A DNA stretch of 64,000 nt from the NCBI GenBank assembly GCA_035610835.1, contig CM069452.1:66932919-66996918 (forward strand), in the 5' to 3' direction. The translations under genes were made by a program, and so were the position numbers. Under the pieces are notes generated by a model. The model ran no database searches, was not told the DNA's origin, and saw only the letters and a program-made list of their open reading frames with translations. Positions 10,710-21,042 of the stretch are shown here, in pieces; within the stretch, counting starts at the first letter, position 1, and each line of letters opens with the position of its first letter. The stretch is from Ophiura sarsii (taxonomy: Eukaryota; Echinodermata; Ophiuroidea; Amphilepidida; Ophiuridae).

Positions 10710-13700
10710 ACTTAAATATATTTTGCTGGGATGTGTGCCGCCAGCAAAATAAAAACTGACCCAAACATTTTCCAATTTGCGGAGGAAAATGGACCCATAT
10801 GTTTACTGAAGACCCATTATTTTTCTACATATTTGACAAATTTTGCATTTCTGTAAAAAAACGGCAAAATTAAGGCTTTTAGACCAATACATGACATTTA
10901 CTAAAAATAAAAGGGGTCTTTCATGAACCAGAGGGTGAAAATGGGACCCTATTTGGCGGTACATCCAGTAACCTCATATCCACTAAGCCTCAATACCGAG
11001 GGGTGGGTGCACGTTTTTACACTTGTGTGTCTAAATATCTCCCCGAAAAAAACCTGTCTGAGCATACCTTGTATTTATCCTCCGAAGTCGAGTACCCCGT
11101 GAATCGGTTACATGCAGTAAAGACGGTAGTAAAGACGATTCTCCAGAAGGGAGGCGCGCCATGTGTATTATTAATCATGATAATAGTCTATTCCAGCGTT
11201 ACATAAAACTCAAATCATTTTTCGATGGAAACCCACTGATCCCTGCCTGGGATACCATCCAATTCAGGCAGGGGAATCCGTTATACCATGGTAATACTGA
11301 GGTGCTGCTGTAATACTTAATCTTATGCTTCTGAAGCACGTACGTCTGACGAGCTACTACTAGTCTAGCACTTGAGTTTGGTTTTACAGCACCTGTTTCA
11401 AGCACATAAAGAGTCGCATTCGCAAAGAAAAAAATGTAGAAAGAAATGAATTCTAGGTATGTCGGTCATCTTACGCTGAGACGATTATAATCGTCTCAGA
11501 TCTTACGGGTGGAAAACACGCAAGTTGTCCGAAATGATTGATATGTACCAAGCACGTAATTTTGTCAGGCTTTGCCTTCATATTTCTTCATTTTTCCAGA
11601 CTTACATCGACTGTAGCTGCTTAAGTTCATCAAGCAATGGCACCGCTGAACAAGGCCAATGCCCATATAAATGTGATAGTTCTATGCTGCCAATATCCAT
11701 AACCGTATTTGGCTTATCATTCTTCATGATGGCGCTCACCGGAAATCCTCTAATTTTCATCACACTCAGGTGAGAGAATAGAGAACATTACTATCTATCC
11801 ACCTTAATCTAAAGAGTGTCGAATCATATCATATTGCATTACGTTTTCCTGCCTTAACCCCCTGGGGTCTACTTGTCTATCTTACAGTGGTTCTGATTGG
11901 TTTATTACAAGATGAACTCATATGAATAGCCAATTCAAATGCAGCTTGTAAAATCTTTCACTACCATCTTTATCAGGGATACAATTATTCTAACAATGTC
12001 TCTCATAGGTGCAATAAATGATGTATCAATCTTTTTAACCAATCGGCCGGTAGTTCTCAGGGGGTTAATTTGATATCAACTTTCGATTACGATTATAGCC
12101 AAATCACCGTCTGTACTGTAAAACAGCAACAGATGGCAACTACCAAACTACTAAACACATCAGATGCTTCACCGAACATGCCGGACACATTCAGGGTGCA
12201 TTAGGGGCTTTTCCGGGTGTGTAACGATGAAGCCGATTTAGAACATGTTCACGCATTCGTAGTATTCAAGTTAATTGTGTTTGTACATGTTCTGTGTTCT
12301 TTATGTGTTCTCGTTTCTTGATGCATCACCATGTGTCACAGCAGGAGGCTGGTTTTTGATAGCAAACCAAATCACACCTTGAATGACCAGCAAGTTGTTT
12401 TAAATTTGCTAAATTTTGAACGCGTCCCAATGCATTTTAACATGTTTTGAAGTGTGCTCTAAGTCTAGGTGCTGTTCTGCCGTTTTTGCAGTCATCAAAA
12501 CTTGCATCAGCCGAATGTAACTTATATAATGACAGTACTTGTCATTTTGCTGCAACTCACAACGGTCATCTACTGGTGGTCTAATGTATGAATTAATATC
12601 CCGAAAACGAATATGGTGTCCGTTCAATGGAATCACATAACCCTTACAGCCCTGAACCCCATGAAATCCCATTTGAAAACTGCTGGCAGCACGTATCGCC
12701 TCAGTCTATCTCGCAAGGCGCTGACGGCTGGTGATAAATGCGCACGGAATTATTAATTGCGGGCGCGTGACCCCTGGCCGAGTGGACTAAGACACGGTCA
12801 TCCATGCTGGAGGACCGGGTATCGAATCCCGTCGTCGGCAAGCCTCCGATTTCCCCGCTATATTTCGCCCATTTCCATCCCCCGGATATTTTGTTCACCA
12901 TTTCCATCCCAAAAGTGTTAGGGTTAATCGAAGGTTTATTATATTATTAATTACAAATCCATCTTTATTTCTTTGTAGATGTGTTAATGATGAAGATCGG
13001 TCTATCGCCTTGGGATTGAAGTCATTAATAACGAAGGTTTTAGGTAGGTAACGTTTTTTTATTCACCACTGAGTTTTCTCTAGCGACATGATTTCGAAGA
13101 ATGGTAGTTCGTGCCATAGAATTTATGGGTGCTCAGGAGTAAATAAATATCCCATCGGATTACACGTAGATAAATCAGCCTAATGTATTAAGTTTGCCCT
13201 TAGTACCCATATCGACGTGAAATTATTATGCTTTGAATGTTGATAAAATTGTCAACAAATGGTTCGTCTTCCAATTAGATTTTACGAAATTCATAGTATA
13301 AGTGGTATATAGCATTCAACTGGAACAGCCCAGTAGATATGGTATACGTATATGTGCCTGCCTTTTGGGGTGCTTTTTCATAAAAAAATTGGTATAGCGA
13401 TGGGGTGGTTTTCATCATAGACCAAAGCGCCCAATTGGCATAAATTGGGTGTATTTTGAGGCATTTTTGGAAAAAGCGCACAATTTGGGTGCTTTTCTTA
13501 CAAAATTGGTATATTGATGGGTGGGAAATTAGCCAAAAAATAGGTATAGGGAAAGTCACATTTTCGAAGTCCGGCAGGCACATCCACGTACGATTTTGGC
13601 GAGAGTAACCCCCCCCCCCCCCCCCCCCCCCCACGGGCCTCCACCCAAATGTTATAAATGCAGTCAGTACCGAGGGATTCAAAACAGCTGTTTCAAGTGC

Positions 13701-14958
13701 AGTTTAGGGTTTTATTCTCCACCTTTTGTGTCAGTTTTTGTTCTTGATTATGTGTTAACTTGTGCCATTACATTGTTTCTCAATTAGATATTGCTTAAGG
13801 CAACATTATTGAGTATATAATAGATGTAGATGTAGATGTAGCGATTAAGCTCCTGTTTGGGGCTAGCCCGCTTGCCAATTACCTACTGGTTTATGAATAC
13901 AAAGTAATATACGACATAGATGACCTTTTGTGGATAATCATGCTGGATCTAGACGTAGTCGTTATATTCACTATATTGCTATTTCAAACAATGTCACATA
14001 TAGTTCACAATATTTTATGGCATCTTTTATAAATAGGTTTCTTTCCGTCACCGATCTACTTTGGCGCCATCATCAACGCTACATGTATCTACTGGCAGTA
14101 CACTTGCGGTGAGCGGGGCGCGTGCTGGATCTACGACAGCGTAAAATACCGATATTCTTATTTCGGTACACTCTTAGTTCTCCGTGTACTGGGACTGATC
14201 GGTTACGTGGTTGTATACCTCTCAATAAAACCAAAGGTAAGGATTTAAAAACTGATTGTTTGTTTTGACATTATTCGACCAAGTAAATTAGGTTAGGGTG
14301 CAGATGGCACAACGCAGTGGAGCACTAGCGATAGCTGTCCAATACAAAGGTCAGTGGTTCGAGACCTGTTTTCTTCTAGCCTCATGTTATAAACCAATAT
14401 GTTATGTTCATTTAGGCAAGTCACTTTCCTTCAAATCACAGGGGAATTAGTTTGCAACATTAATGGGAAAGTAAAACATGACGAACCCTTACATTACAAT
14501 AAGACTTGTTTTCATTGCAAATTCAAACTCATTTCCTGGAGTAATCAGGATCTTAACTCATTTTAATTAACCTATCTTCCTGTTTAACAGTTCTAAAAAG
14601 TCTATATTAGGCCTATGTGTTATTATTTCTATGGAATCAAACTCAATTTTAAAAGCACTCTGCTGTGACGCGATGAAACATTAATTGTATGGAATCGTGT
14701 CACAGCCCTCTAAATTCGCAATTATATCATATTCGCGCAGAACTCGATTGGTACGAAGAGCATAACATAACTATCTTTGAAATTTCAATATCTGCTTGCA
14801 AAGGCTTATTCTTTAAAAAAAAAGACTAATTTCATTTATTTTCGGTTCCTTTTCAGAATTCAAAGACGCCGGCTAACGTGATAAAGCATCCTGGTGAGGC
14901 TTTACAACTGAAAACGAAAAACCAATCCGAGGAAATATACCCAAAATACCGTATATAA
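5986..14958 (+). CDS. SLCO-A: organic anion transporting polypeptide (OATP/SLCO family), ten coding exons
   Basis: Sodium-independent carrier for amphipathic organic anions in the plasma membrane (family knowledge). Coding exons: 5986-6724, 6817-7008, 7238-7414, 8232-8396, 9154-9373, 10467-10626, 11600-11769, 12979-13043, 14037-14236, 14857-14958; all introns are GT-AG, phases agree and the sum is 2190 nt (729 aa). A CGCGAC cluster (40-45) precedes TM1 (about 60-81). TM2 is about 98-117, TM3 125-143 and TM4 205-228. The loop at 150-203 has NNTS glycosylation sequons at 189-190. The OATP signature DPRWIGAWWLGF is at 289-300 in exon 2. Exon 3 encodes an Asp/Glu-rich cytoplasmic loop. Exons 6-7 encode the Cys-rich Kazal-like extracellular loop (CNGDCSC, PVCD, SACHAGC). 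Exon 9 holds the last membrane segments. Length fits the family. The N terminus looks closest to SLCO4 members, but that is a weak assignment. The start is the first ATG and is shared with SLCO-B. Confidence 0.94.
7115..7146 (+). repeat. Poly-G tract in SLCO-A intron 2
   Basis: A run of G interrupted by one C, between exons 2 and 3. Preceded by a purine-rich GAGTGAGA / GGAAG stretch (7050-7120). SLCO-B intron 2 has the matching pyrimidine-rich stretch on plus (about 29430-29520) but no long G run. Confidence 0.7.
8601..8770. mobile_element. Half copy of the 20497-20925 palindromic MITE in SLCO-A intron 4
   Basis: Matches the left arm of the element at 20497-20925: tgtcc.gcaagcacaacattg-like start, attatatgttagaa, ttgcgt.attatatagaac.aaac, and an end near gtgtcgatgaagt. 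The second arm is missing. Confidence 0.6.
10050..10365. repeat. Array of short hairpins (CCAGTATCG..CGATACTGG) in SLCO-A intron 5
   Basis: About eight units of a roughly 20-bp palindrome, ccagtatcg-n-cgatactgg, often extended to gttccag..ctggaac or gtaccag..ctggtac, spaced about 20-30 bp apart. Arms carry compensated and uncompensated changes. Not seen in SLCO-B intron 5. Confidence 0.8.
10640..10990. mobile_element. GTGCCGCCAGC repeat with a 38-G tract, copy 1
   Basis: Starts with caccccacccctcccgaggt and a run of about 38 G. The body (gtgccgccagcaaaat, aaaatggacccatatgttta, attaaggcttttagacc, accagagggtgaaaatggg, cctcatatcca) matches 50817-51125 in the same orientation. It lies in SLCO-A intron 6, 40 bp past the Kazal exon. 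Confidence 0.75.
12774..12842 (+). repeat. tRNA-like sequence (Pol III box A/B) in SLCO-A intron 7
   Basis: Contains a box A-like tggccgagtgg and a box B-like ggtatcgaatcc about 45 nt apart with a T-arm hairpin. The acceptor stem does not pair and no proper anticodon arm was found, so this is a tRNA-derived remnant, perhaps the head of a SINE. Confidence 0.4.
13350..13632. mobile_element. Small TIR element and poly-C tract in SLCO-A intron 8
   Basis: Inverted ends atgtgcctgcc and ggcaggcacat bracket a body with repeats of aattgg.tat and gggtg.ttt. A run of C (about 13610-13632) follows. Similar in style to the low-complexity element at 18121-18475. Confidence 0.45.
14290..14365 (+). repeat. 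tRNA-like SINE head in SLCO-A intron 9
   Basis: Contains gcagtggagcactagcg and a box B-like ggttcgagacc. The same sequence occurs at the matching place in SLCO-B intron 9 (about 22588-22675, minus strand: gcgcagtggagcactagcg, gggttcaatacc), with the flanking attcgaccaagta also shared. It therefore predates the SLCO-A/B duplication. Confidence 0.6.
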
Positions 14959-16002
14959 CAACAATATTTTTTTGTTATCATTGTTATTGATCAAAGCAAC
15001 TGAAGCTATGATATAATTTTTGTATAGGGGGACGAAATAAACAGGATTTTCGCAACTTTCAGGTAGGGTCATCTGTCGGCAATTACGAAATGTTTTGTGA
15101 ATTGCTAAACAAAAATCACGAAATTACATTTGTTCGAAAGACTTCAAAGTATATAAAAAAGTAGTTTCCTACATGAGAACATGCTTCCTAGCTTTATTTT
15201 TTAATTTCATCATGTTATTTTTATTTATTTCGGTGTATCTTCGTATAGGCTAGTCGTGTGTTAGCTGCTACCCTGAAAAAGCTGATGTTGGTGTCATAAG
15301 AAGCGAATTGTATAAGGAACGCTGTATCGAAACTCCAAAAAAATCCCACTAGGCGGAAATTAATTACAGCCATTTGAATATGACCTCCAAAATTGTAACT
15401 CTGTTGAAACAATTAAGTTATGAGTTGGCCGCCATCATTTTTCGCCTTTTTACTTCAGATACTTTGTTATTAAATGTACACAACAACTTCACTCAACAAT
15501 TGTTATTTTATCCAAATGGTTTGTAAAACTCAGGTCATTTGTGTTAGATTTAAGCTCGCCTCCTTTCGCGTTACAGACGGATTTTGGCTTTCGTGACATG
15601 ATTTTAACTTTACACATTTATATTTGCTTGTATACCCCCCCCAAAAAAAACCCAACAACTTCATACACCTTCTGTATTATCTATACCAATGCCATTTTGC
15701 AGGCAGATAGCTTGTTATTAGGGCTTTAAAATGATACCAAATTTGTTGAGATAGCTTTTGTGGTTTTAAAAATATTTAAGGAATATGTCAGCATGAAACT
15801 AAAAAGTGTAACAGCACCACCCTATTGGGAGGCGAGTTCATAACGCGTGACCATGTTGCTTTTTTAATTAAATATATGTTACATTCGCTAACTTTCGATT
15901 AAAATATATTTCAGTGTAATGAAAAACAATCTTGAGTAAAAATGAATTATTCTACAGTTGGTAATTGCAACCTTTGAGGAATGCATACTATCGCTAATTA
16001 TG
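14959..16002. other. Intergenic, 3' flank of SLCO-A
   Basis: Holds the SLCO-A 3' UTR and its poly(A) candidate. Beyond about 15100 it is AT-rich with no gene, RNA or clear repeat that I could recognise. Confidence 0.5.
15036..15041 (+). terminator. Candidate poly(A) signal AATAAA of SLCO-A
   Basis: AATAAA lies 78 nt after the SLCO-A stop codon. The preceding 3' UTR (caacaat..., tgatcaaa.caactgaagctatg.tata) is conserved downstream of the SLCO-B stop, but that copy loses similarity just before the AATAAA. Confidence 0.5.
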
Positions 16003-16516
16003 TGTCCTCAAAAAAGTAACCGATCAGGTAATAATACGCTCTTAACTCCAATACCATGAATACTATAGCTCCCTTGATTTGAGATATTACATGTGAAGAA
16101 TGACTGAATATGAACACGACTATGTGTTTAAAGCCAAAACAAAGTTCGTTTCTTATTTTAGAATTTTGTTCTTCTACACGCAGCCTCGGTGTTGCAATAG
16201 GCAGATGATTGATTAACGGGGAGCGATAACTCACCGGTCGACAATACGATGAGAATTAGGGATGCTTCAATTAATCAATACAGCCCATACACATACCTGT
16301 CAGAATATCCTGCGTGTAGAAGAACAAATGCTAAAATGTAAACTGCACTTTGTTGCTATCTTTTCGGTGTAGCGTCTTTAATTGTTGACTGATCTTCACG
16401 TGAAATATCTCAAATCTCTGTCAATGTTTTTTTTCCAGTATTGTTACGTAGGAGCTATAGTTTTGGAGTTAATAGCATATCTATAACCTGGTCAGTTATT
16501 TTATTTGATGACTGTG
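16003..16516. mobile_element. Fold-back element (AAAAAGTAAC..CAGGTAATAA family), copy 1
   Basis: Left arm: aaaaaagtaaccgatcaggt, cttaactcca, tactatagctccc, gatttgagatatt, then agaattttgttcttctacac. Right arm, inverted: gtgtagaagaacaaatgct, cgtgaaatatctcaaatc, ggagctatagt, ttggagttaa, acctggtcagtta. Arms about 180 bp and imperfect. Related to 35558-35831 by its ends. Confidence 0.7.
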
Positions 16517-18110
16517 GTAATCTAGATATGTGTTTCGTCGACCTCTTCAACCGCAGATACGATCATCTCAACATTTTTCTTGCTTTCAGTGTCAGTTCTT
16601 GTTTGTGACGAGAAAGTATGTGAATTCCATAAGCTTGAAAGTCTTCCGTGTAAGCTTATACCTACATCGTATAAACTGCGACAATTTTTCAACTTGATCT
16701 CAATAATTTCCTCGCGATGGAATTTTTGGGACTTTCAATATGATGATGCTGGATCAGATTGACACCAAATTAAGCTTTCTAACAATTTTTTCCGGTCAAC
16801 CTTCGAATACCACACTAGATGTGGGGATGCTTGACTGAAGAGCCTCTACACAACTAAGCTTAGATTAGCCTAACTGACCAACATGCACCCTTGTGAATAG
16901 CTAAAGAGTGGACAACACAACCGGCTATGTTAAATCAAAGACTGTCAAGACAGGGATGGATAAGTGTGTATTTTATTTTGAAGCTACATGTACGTGTGTT
17001 TCGGATCAAGATCGTTCGACACAAAAAGCCCGCGTAGTCTTTCGCACTGTCATGAAATAACTTCTCAACATTCATAAATAAAACGTCACTCTCATTCCCA
17101 GATGCATTAAATCTGCACGTACGTATTCAAATATTGTCCATCGCGCTCATGGGTTCGAGTTTAGGAGTAATACAAAACTGAGTAAATTAGTGTTTATAAT
17201 TAAACTTCACAAATCGTGTGACATCAATCGCATCGGTGAATGTGTGTATTAATTCAATATTTTAAAATATTAGCAGTATTTAAACTTTCACCGTTACTTC
17301 GTTTATCAAACATGGTTATGTATCCCATCGGCTTGTGTTAGATATCGCTGCAGAAAACTATTAATACCCATATTGATTACCACGCATTTTTCAAACATGC
17401 TACGTGTAGTCATACATGTACCAGCGAAAGGGACATAGTATCAGTTCAACACAACATTTCAAAAGAGATGATTATCTCTCTATTCATTGGTTATCTATGG
17501 TCAAATTTTACGCACAATCATGCATGTTTTCGAAGCATGTTAAGTGCAAATTTCAACTAAAAAACTGTATGCGGGATGACAGATTGCTACACGTATAGCT
17601 GGTTTTTCTAGGTACCTGTATTCTACATGAATAACCTCATGATGACCAAAAGAAAATTACCCATTTTGATATGTTAGAATTGGGCGCCTAAGACACTGTA
17701 TTGGCAACTCTCTACACCTCAGGCCCACGTGTACGTATGATTTGCTTCACTGCGTGCAAGTCATACACCCTAGAAGGCACACTTATTATCATTCTTAGAG
17801 ATAGCCTAGGCCAGTGAGGATAAAACTAACTTAGGCTACTATAACAGTTCAAGTCCCAAATCGGCGAGAAATATGCGTTTTTGATCTCTCCGCGCGCAAA
17901 AAATAATCCGAGCGAACGCGCGCGAATTTGGCTATACGGCCGCGATTTTAGCAAAACACACGCGTTACGCATTTGATGCACAGTGCACTAGTTTTTCATG
18001 TGCGCCCTTCTGTATTAATTCGCTGATGCAATGAGGCTCGTCAATTTGGAGCTGATCAAACTAATTGACTGGCAAATTGGACTTTTAAAGAGTCCATTTT
18101 GAGATAACAT
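16517..18110. other. Intergenic, nothing recognised
   Basis: AT-rich with scattered short ORFs below 65 codons, none with a recognisable motif. A short stretch rich in cgcgcg (about 17885-17970) stands out in base composition only. Confidence 0.5.
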
Positions 18111-18485
18111 CCTATTATCCCGGGGGGGGGGGGGGGGGTACTCACCCAAGACGGTATACGGGGGTGTGCCGCTCTAATGGGTAGCTTTTTGGGCACAAAA
18201 TCCCTAAACATGGGGTATGATTTTGTGCTGGAAATCCCTAATAATGGGGTCACTTTTTACAAATGGGTCTATTTTCGCGAAATTTTGTCTATTTTCGCGA
18301 AAATTTGCAAAAATTAGGTCTATTTTCCCGATAATTTGCGAAAATTTGGTCTAAAATGAAGCAAAACCCTTAAAAATGGGTACCGATTTTTCCAAAATCA
18401 CCCCTAAAAATGGGTATGGGTTTTGAATCTCCAGCGGCACACCCCGACCAAACCAAATCCGAGTACCCCCCCGGGCCTATTATCC
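18111..18485. mobile_element. Non-autonomous DNA element with a 10-bp target duplication
   Basis: The element body is 18121-18475, with inverted ends cgggggg..gtactc / gagtacccccccggg. It is flanked by the perfect direct repeat cctattatcc (18111-18120 and 18476-18485). The body has repeats of ggtctattttcgcgaaa and aaaatgggta. The TSD length suggests a Mutator- or hAT-like transposase in trans. No coding sequence. Confidence 0.75.
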
Positions 18486-18520
18486 TAAACTGCGATCAGT
18501 AAAGGTATATTCAGTGATGT

Positions 18521-18700
18521 CTTGGAGGCTGCGCCCTCAATGTTGATACAAAATGAAATTTGTACATTTTTACAATTGTATTGCATGTATGAAGTTACAC
18601 TTGTAAGGATTAAGAAAAATTAGCCCTCTTTGTGCAACAAAACATCAATTCAAATATTCTGATTTACGGCTAGATCAGAATTTCACACTGGTAGTTGGGA
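18521..18700. repeat. Interspersed repeat (GCGCCCTCAA..GGATTAAGAAAAA), copy 1
   Basis: Shares gcgccctcaat, tttttacaattgtatt.catg, aaggattaagaaaaa.tagcc, ctctttgt.caacaaaac and attcaaa with 43973-44165, same orientation. Probably a MITE fragment. Confidence 0.6.
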
Positions 18701-18935
18701 AGCATAGAGGTTTTCAGGTCCCAGTGGAGGCCGACACAGGGAGTTATATATCAAAACGTTCTTTGAAGTTGGTAAAATAAAAACCTAAGTGGACATCCTT
18801 GCCAACGTGGGTGGTTGATTGACCCTCAGTCCTTGGCCTTGATTTAGGGTAGAAGGTCACATTTGTTTCAAAACAATGTATTCTCCCCAGCTATAATAAA
18901 GCTCTATAAACTGTCACTAATAATATACATCATCA

Positions 18936-20041
18936 TCATCCGTCGGCTGCAGAGCAGGCGACTACAAGATTTCTCCATGCACGACGATCAGTAGCAAGTG
19001 CGGCAATCTGTTTTTCTTGGATTGCACCTTCTTTGTCCCCGAGTAATTGTCTTACATATGTCAGATTGTCAGGTATGAAGTGCGCGGTCGACCTGGTCTC
19101 CTTTTGCCATGTGTTGGTAGGTATAGAGCATATCTTTTTGCAGGCTCTTCCTCTGGCAGCCGGAGGATGTGACCAAGGAACCTCAACTGCCGTAGCCTTA
19201 CCAAATGAATAAGTGGCTCAGTGCTGGTCATGGCGTAAACGCTGGTGTTTGGGATGTGGTCAATCTGCCTAATATTCAGCATAATTCTGTAGCAGGAGGT
19301 GGCAAAGGCATTGATTTTATTTTCCATGTCTTGAGAGATCACCCATGGCTCGCAGCCATAGCACAGAATAGTAATGCAGGTGGTGTTAAACAACTTCATT
19401 TTAGTTGAGATTGGTATTTTGGGACTCTTTCACAGACGTAAAAAAAGCACACCAAGCCAGTGACTTTCTTCTTTTAAGGTCGCTTGAACCAGATGCGAAA
19501 TTGAAGATTACAACAAAGCAAATGTCATCAGCGAAATCTAAGTCATTTAGCAACTTGGCCAGGTGACGACTGGAGCGACGAGGATGTGTTAAGACTCCCG
19601 AATCTAGCTCAGATGTGGCCTTCTTCAGTAGGTAGTCGACCAATATAACAAATAGAAAAGGAGCCAAAACATCTCCCTGCAAAACTCCTGTGGAGACATC
19701 AAATGGGTCTGAAATGTTTCCATCTACCATTACAGCGCCTCTAGAATTGTTGTATAGCACACTTATAGCATTGACTACAGCTTCTGGAATTCCATAATGT
19801 CGCAGTACTGAGAACATCACCTTTCTGTTGATGGAATCAAATGCTTTCTTGAAATCGTTAAATTTTACCGCAAGCGGGAGCTGATAGTCTTGGAAACCTT
19901 CCATGATCCTTTTGAGTATGTGCATTTGTTGGGCACAACTTCACCCTGGTCGAAATCCGTCATGGTTGTTCCTCAGGATGGAGTCAACTTGGTCGCGGAT
20001 CCTATTTAGAATACTAATATGAATATGCTGGGCATAAAGGC
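18936..20041 (-). pseudogene. LINE reverse transcriptase remnant (non-LTR retrotransposon 3' part)
   Basis: On the minus strand the translation starts near LYAQHIHISILNRIRDQ and GFRPG (followed by an in-frame stop where Arg is usual). It then shows RT blocks FNDFKKAFDSINR, GVLQGDVLAPFLFVI and the FADD catalytic motif in DLDFADDI. The C-terminal part has CYGCEPWV, RFLGHILRLPEE and GKRRPGRPRT, and ends ATDRRAWRNLVV..ACSAADG and a TGA repeat tail (18930-18938 on plus). Frameshifts occur near 19490 and 19080-19400. The 5' endonuclease part is absent, the usual 5' truncation. Dead element of CR1/RTE style. Confidence 0.88.
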
Positions 20042-20496
20042 TGCTTTTGTGATTTCATGAGTGGCAACAGCAAAAATGACCATTATTATTAATTAATTGA
20101 ATTATGAAGTAAATTATTTAAAAATAATTTTGCAACGCTACTGTGTTTGCCTTTAATATTGTAAAAACGTGATAATTATATCTTTATTCACCTCTCATTT
20201 AGTACTGTAAGTACATTAATACATGTTTGTAATATAAAATAATAATAATGATAATAATATATTCAAGCTTTCGAGATTGAAATTATAAATACTATTTTTA
20301 CGTATCCTAGTAAAGCTATATTACTCTGAATTTGTTTTTTCATTTTATAGAGTGAAATTTATGAACAATTTAGTATCGCTTTCGAAGAGTGAAAAAATGA
20401 GTACCAAAGAGGTGGAAAGGAATGATATCATATCACTCTTTTCACTAAAGTGGCCTTCTTTTCAACCATTCCATACTGATTGTCAACCTTGTCGAT
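20042..20496. other. Intergenic, nothing recognised
   Basis: AT-rich sequence between the LINE remnant and the MITE at 20497. I saw no gene or clear repeat. Confidence 0.4.
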
Positions 20497-20925
20497 CTTT
20501 AAAGGAGTTGTCCCGCAAGCAAGCACAACATTGGGCATTATTTGTTAGAATAATAATTACCGAACCGAAATTGCGTTATTATATAGAGCAAAACATCATA
20601 CTTTTGCCAAAAAAAAGCAACAACTGACATCTCTCAACATACAACTTTTAAAATTCGCGGCGATCGAAAGTCCCGTTGTCGATGACGTCAGGGTTATTGG
20701 TGCTCAAATTTGCGCACGTGTATTGTATAACTATGACTTCATCGACACCGGGACTTTCGATCGCCGCGAATTTGAAAAATTGTATGTTGATAGATGGCAG
20801 TTTTTATTCGTTTTGTCATCATAAGTATGACGCTTTGTTCTATATAATTACGCAATTTGGGCTCGGTAAATATTTATCTAACAAATAATGCACAATGTTG
20901 TGCTTGCGGGACACATCCTTTAAAG
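20497..20925. mobile_element. Fold-back MITE with arms about 180-190 bp, downstream of SLCO-B
   Basis: Left: ctttaaaggagttgtcccgc, aagca.cacaacattg, ttatatagagcaaaac, aaattcgcggcgatcgaaag. Right, inverted: ctttcgatcgccgcgaattt, ttgttctatataatt, caatgttgtgcttgcgggac, tcctttaaag. Loop about 70 bp. Lies 118 bp past the SLCO-B stop. A half copy is at 8601-8770. Confidence 0.85.
20803..20808 (-). terminator. Candidate poly(A) signal for SLCO-B inside a MITE
   Basis: On the minus strand AATAAA occurs about 235 nt past the SLCO-B stop, inside the palindromic element 20497-20925. The position equivalent to the SLCO-A signal is not conserved, so the transposon may supply the 3' end. Inference only. 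Confidence 0.3.
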
Positions 20926-21042
20926 TTTATATGTCACGTTTCGGGTAATAGGACATGGTTGTGGCCGTGAATTGCGCCTTATACAAAAAACCTATACCAT
21001 AGCTTCAGTTGTTTTGATCATTAACAATAATGCATATTGTTG

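Noticed and set aside
10515..10764. ORFs with poly-Gly or poly-Pro around the 38-G tract
   Set aside because: Out-of-frame reading of the Kazal exon plus homopolymer.
13275..13682. 135-codon ORF on minus
   Set aside because: Covers a low-complexity repeat and a poly-C tract, and overlaps an SLCO-A intron; encodes a poly-Gly artefact.
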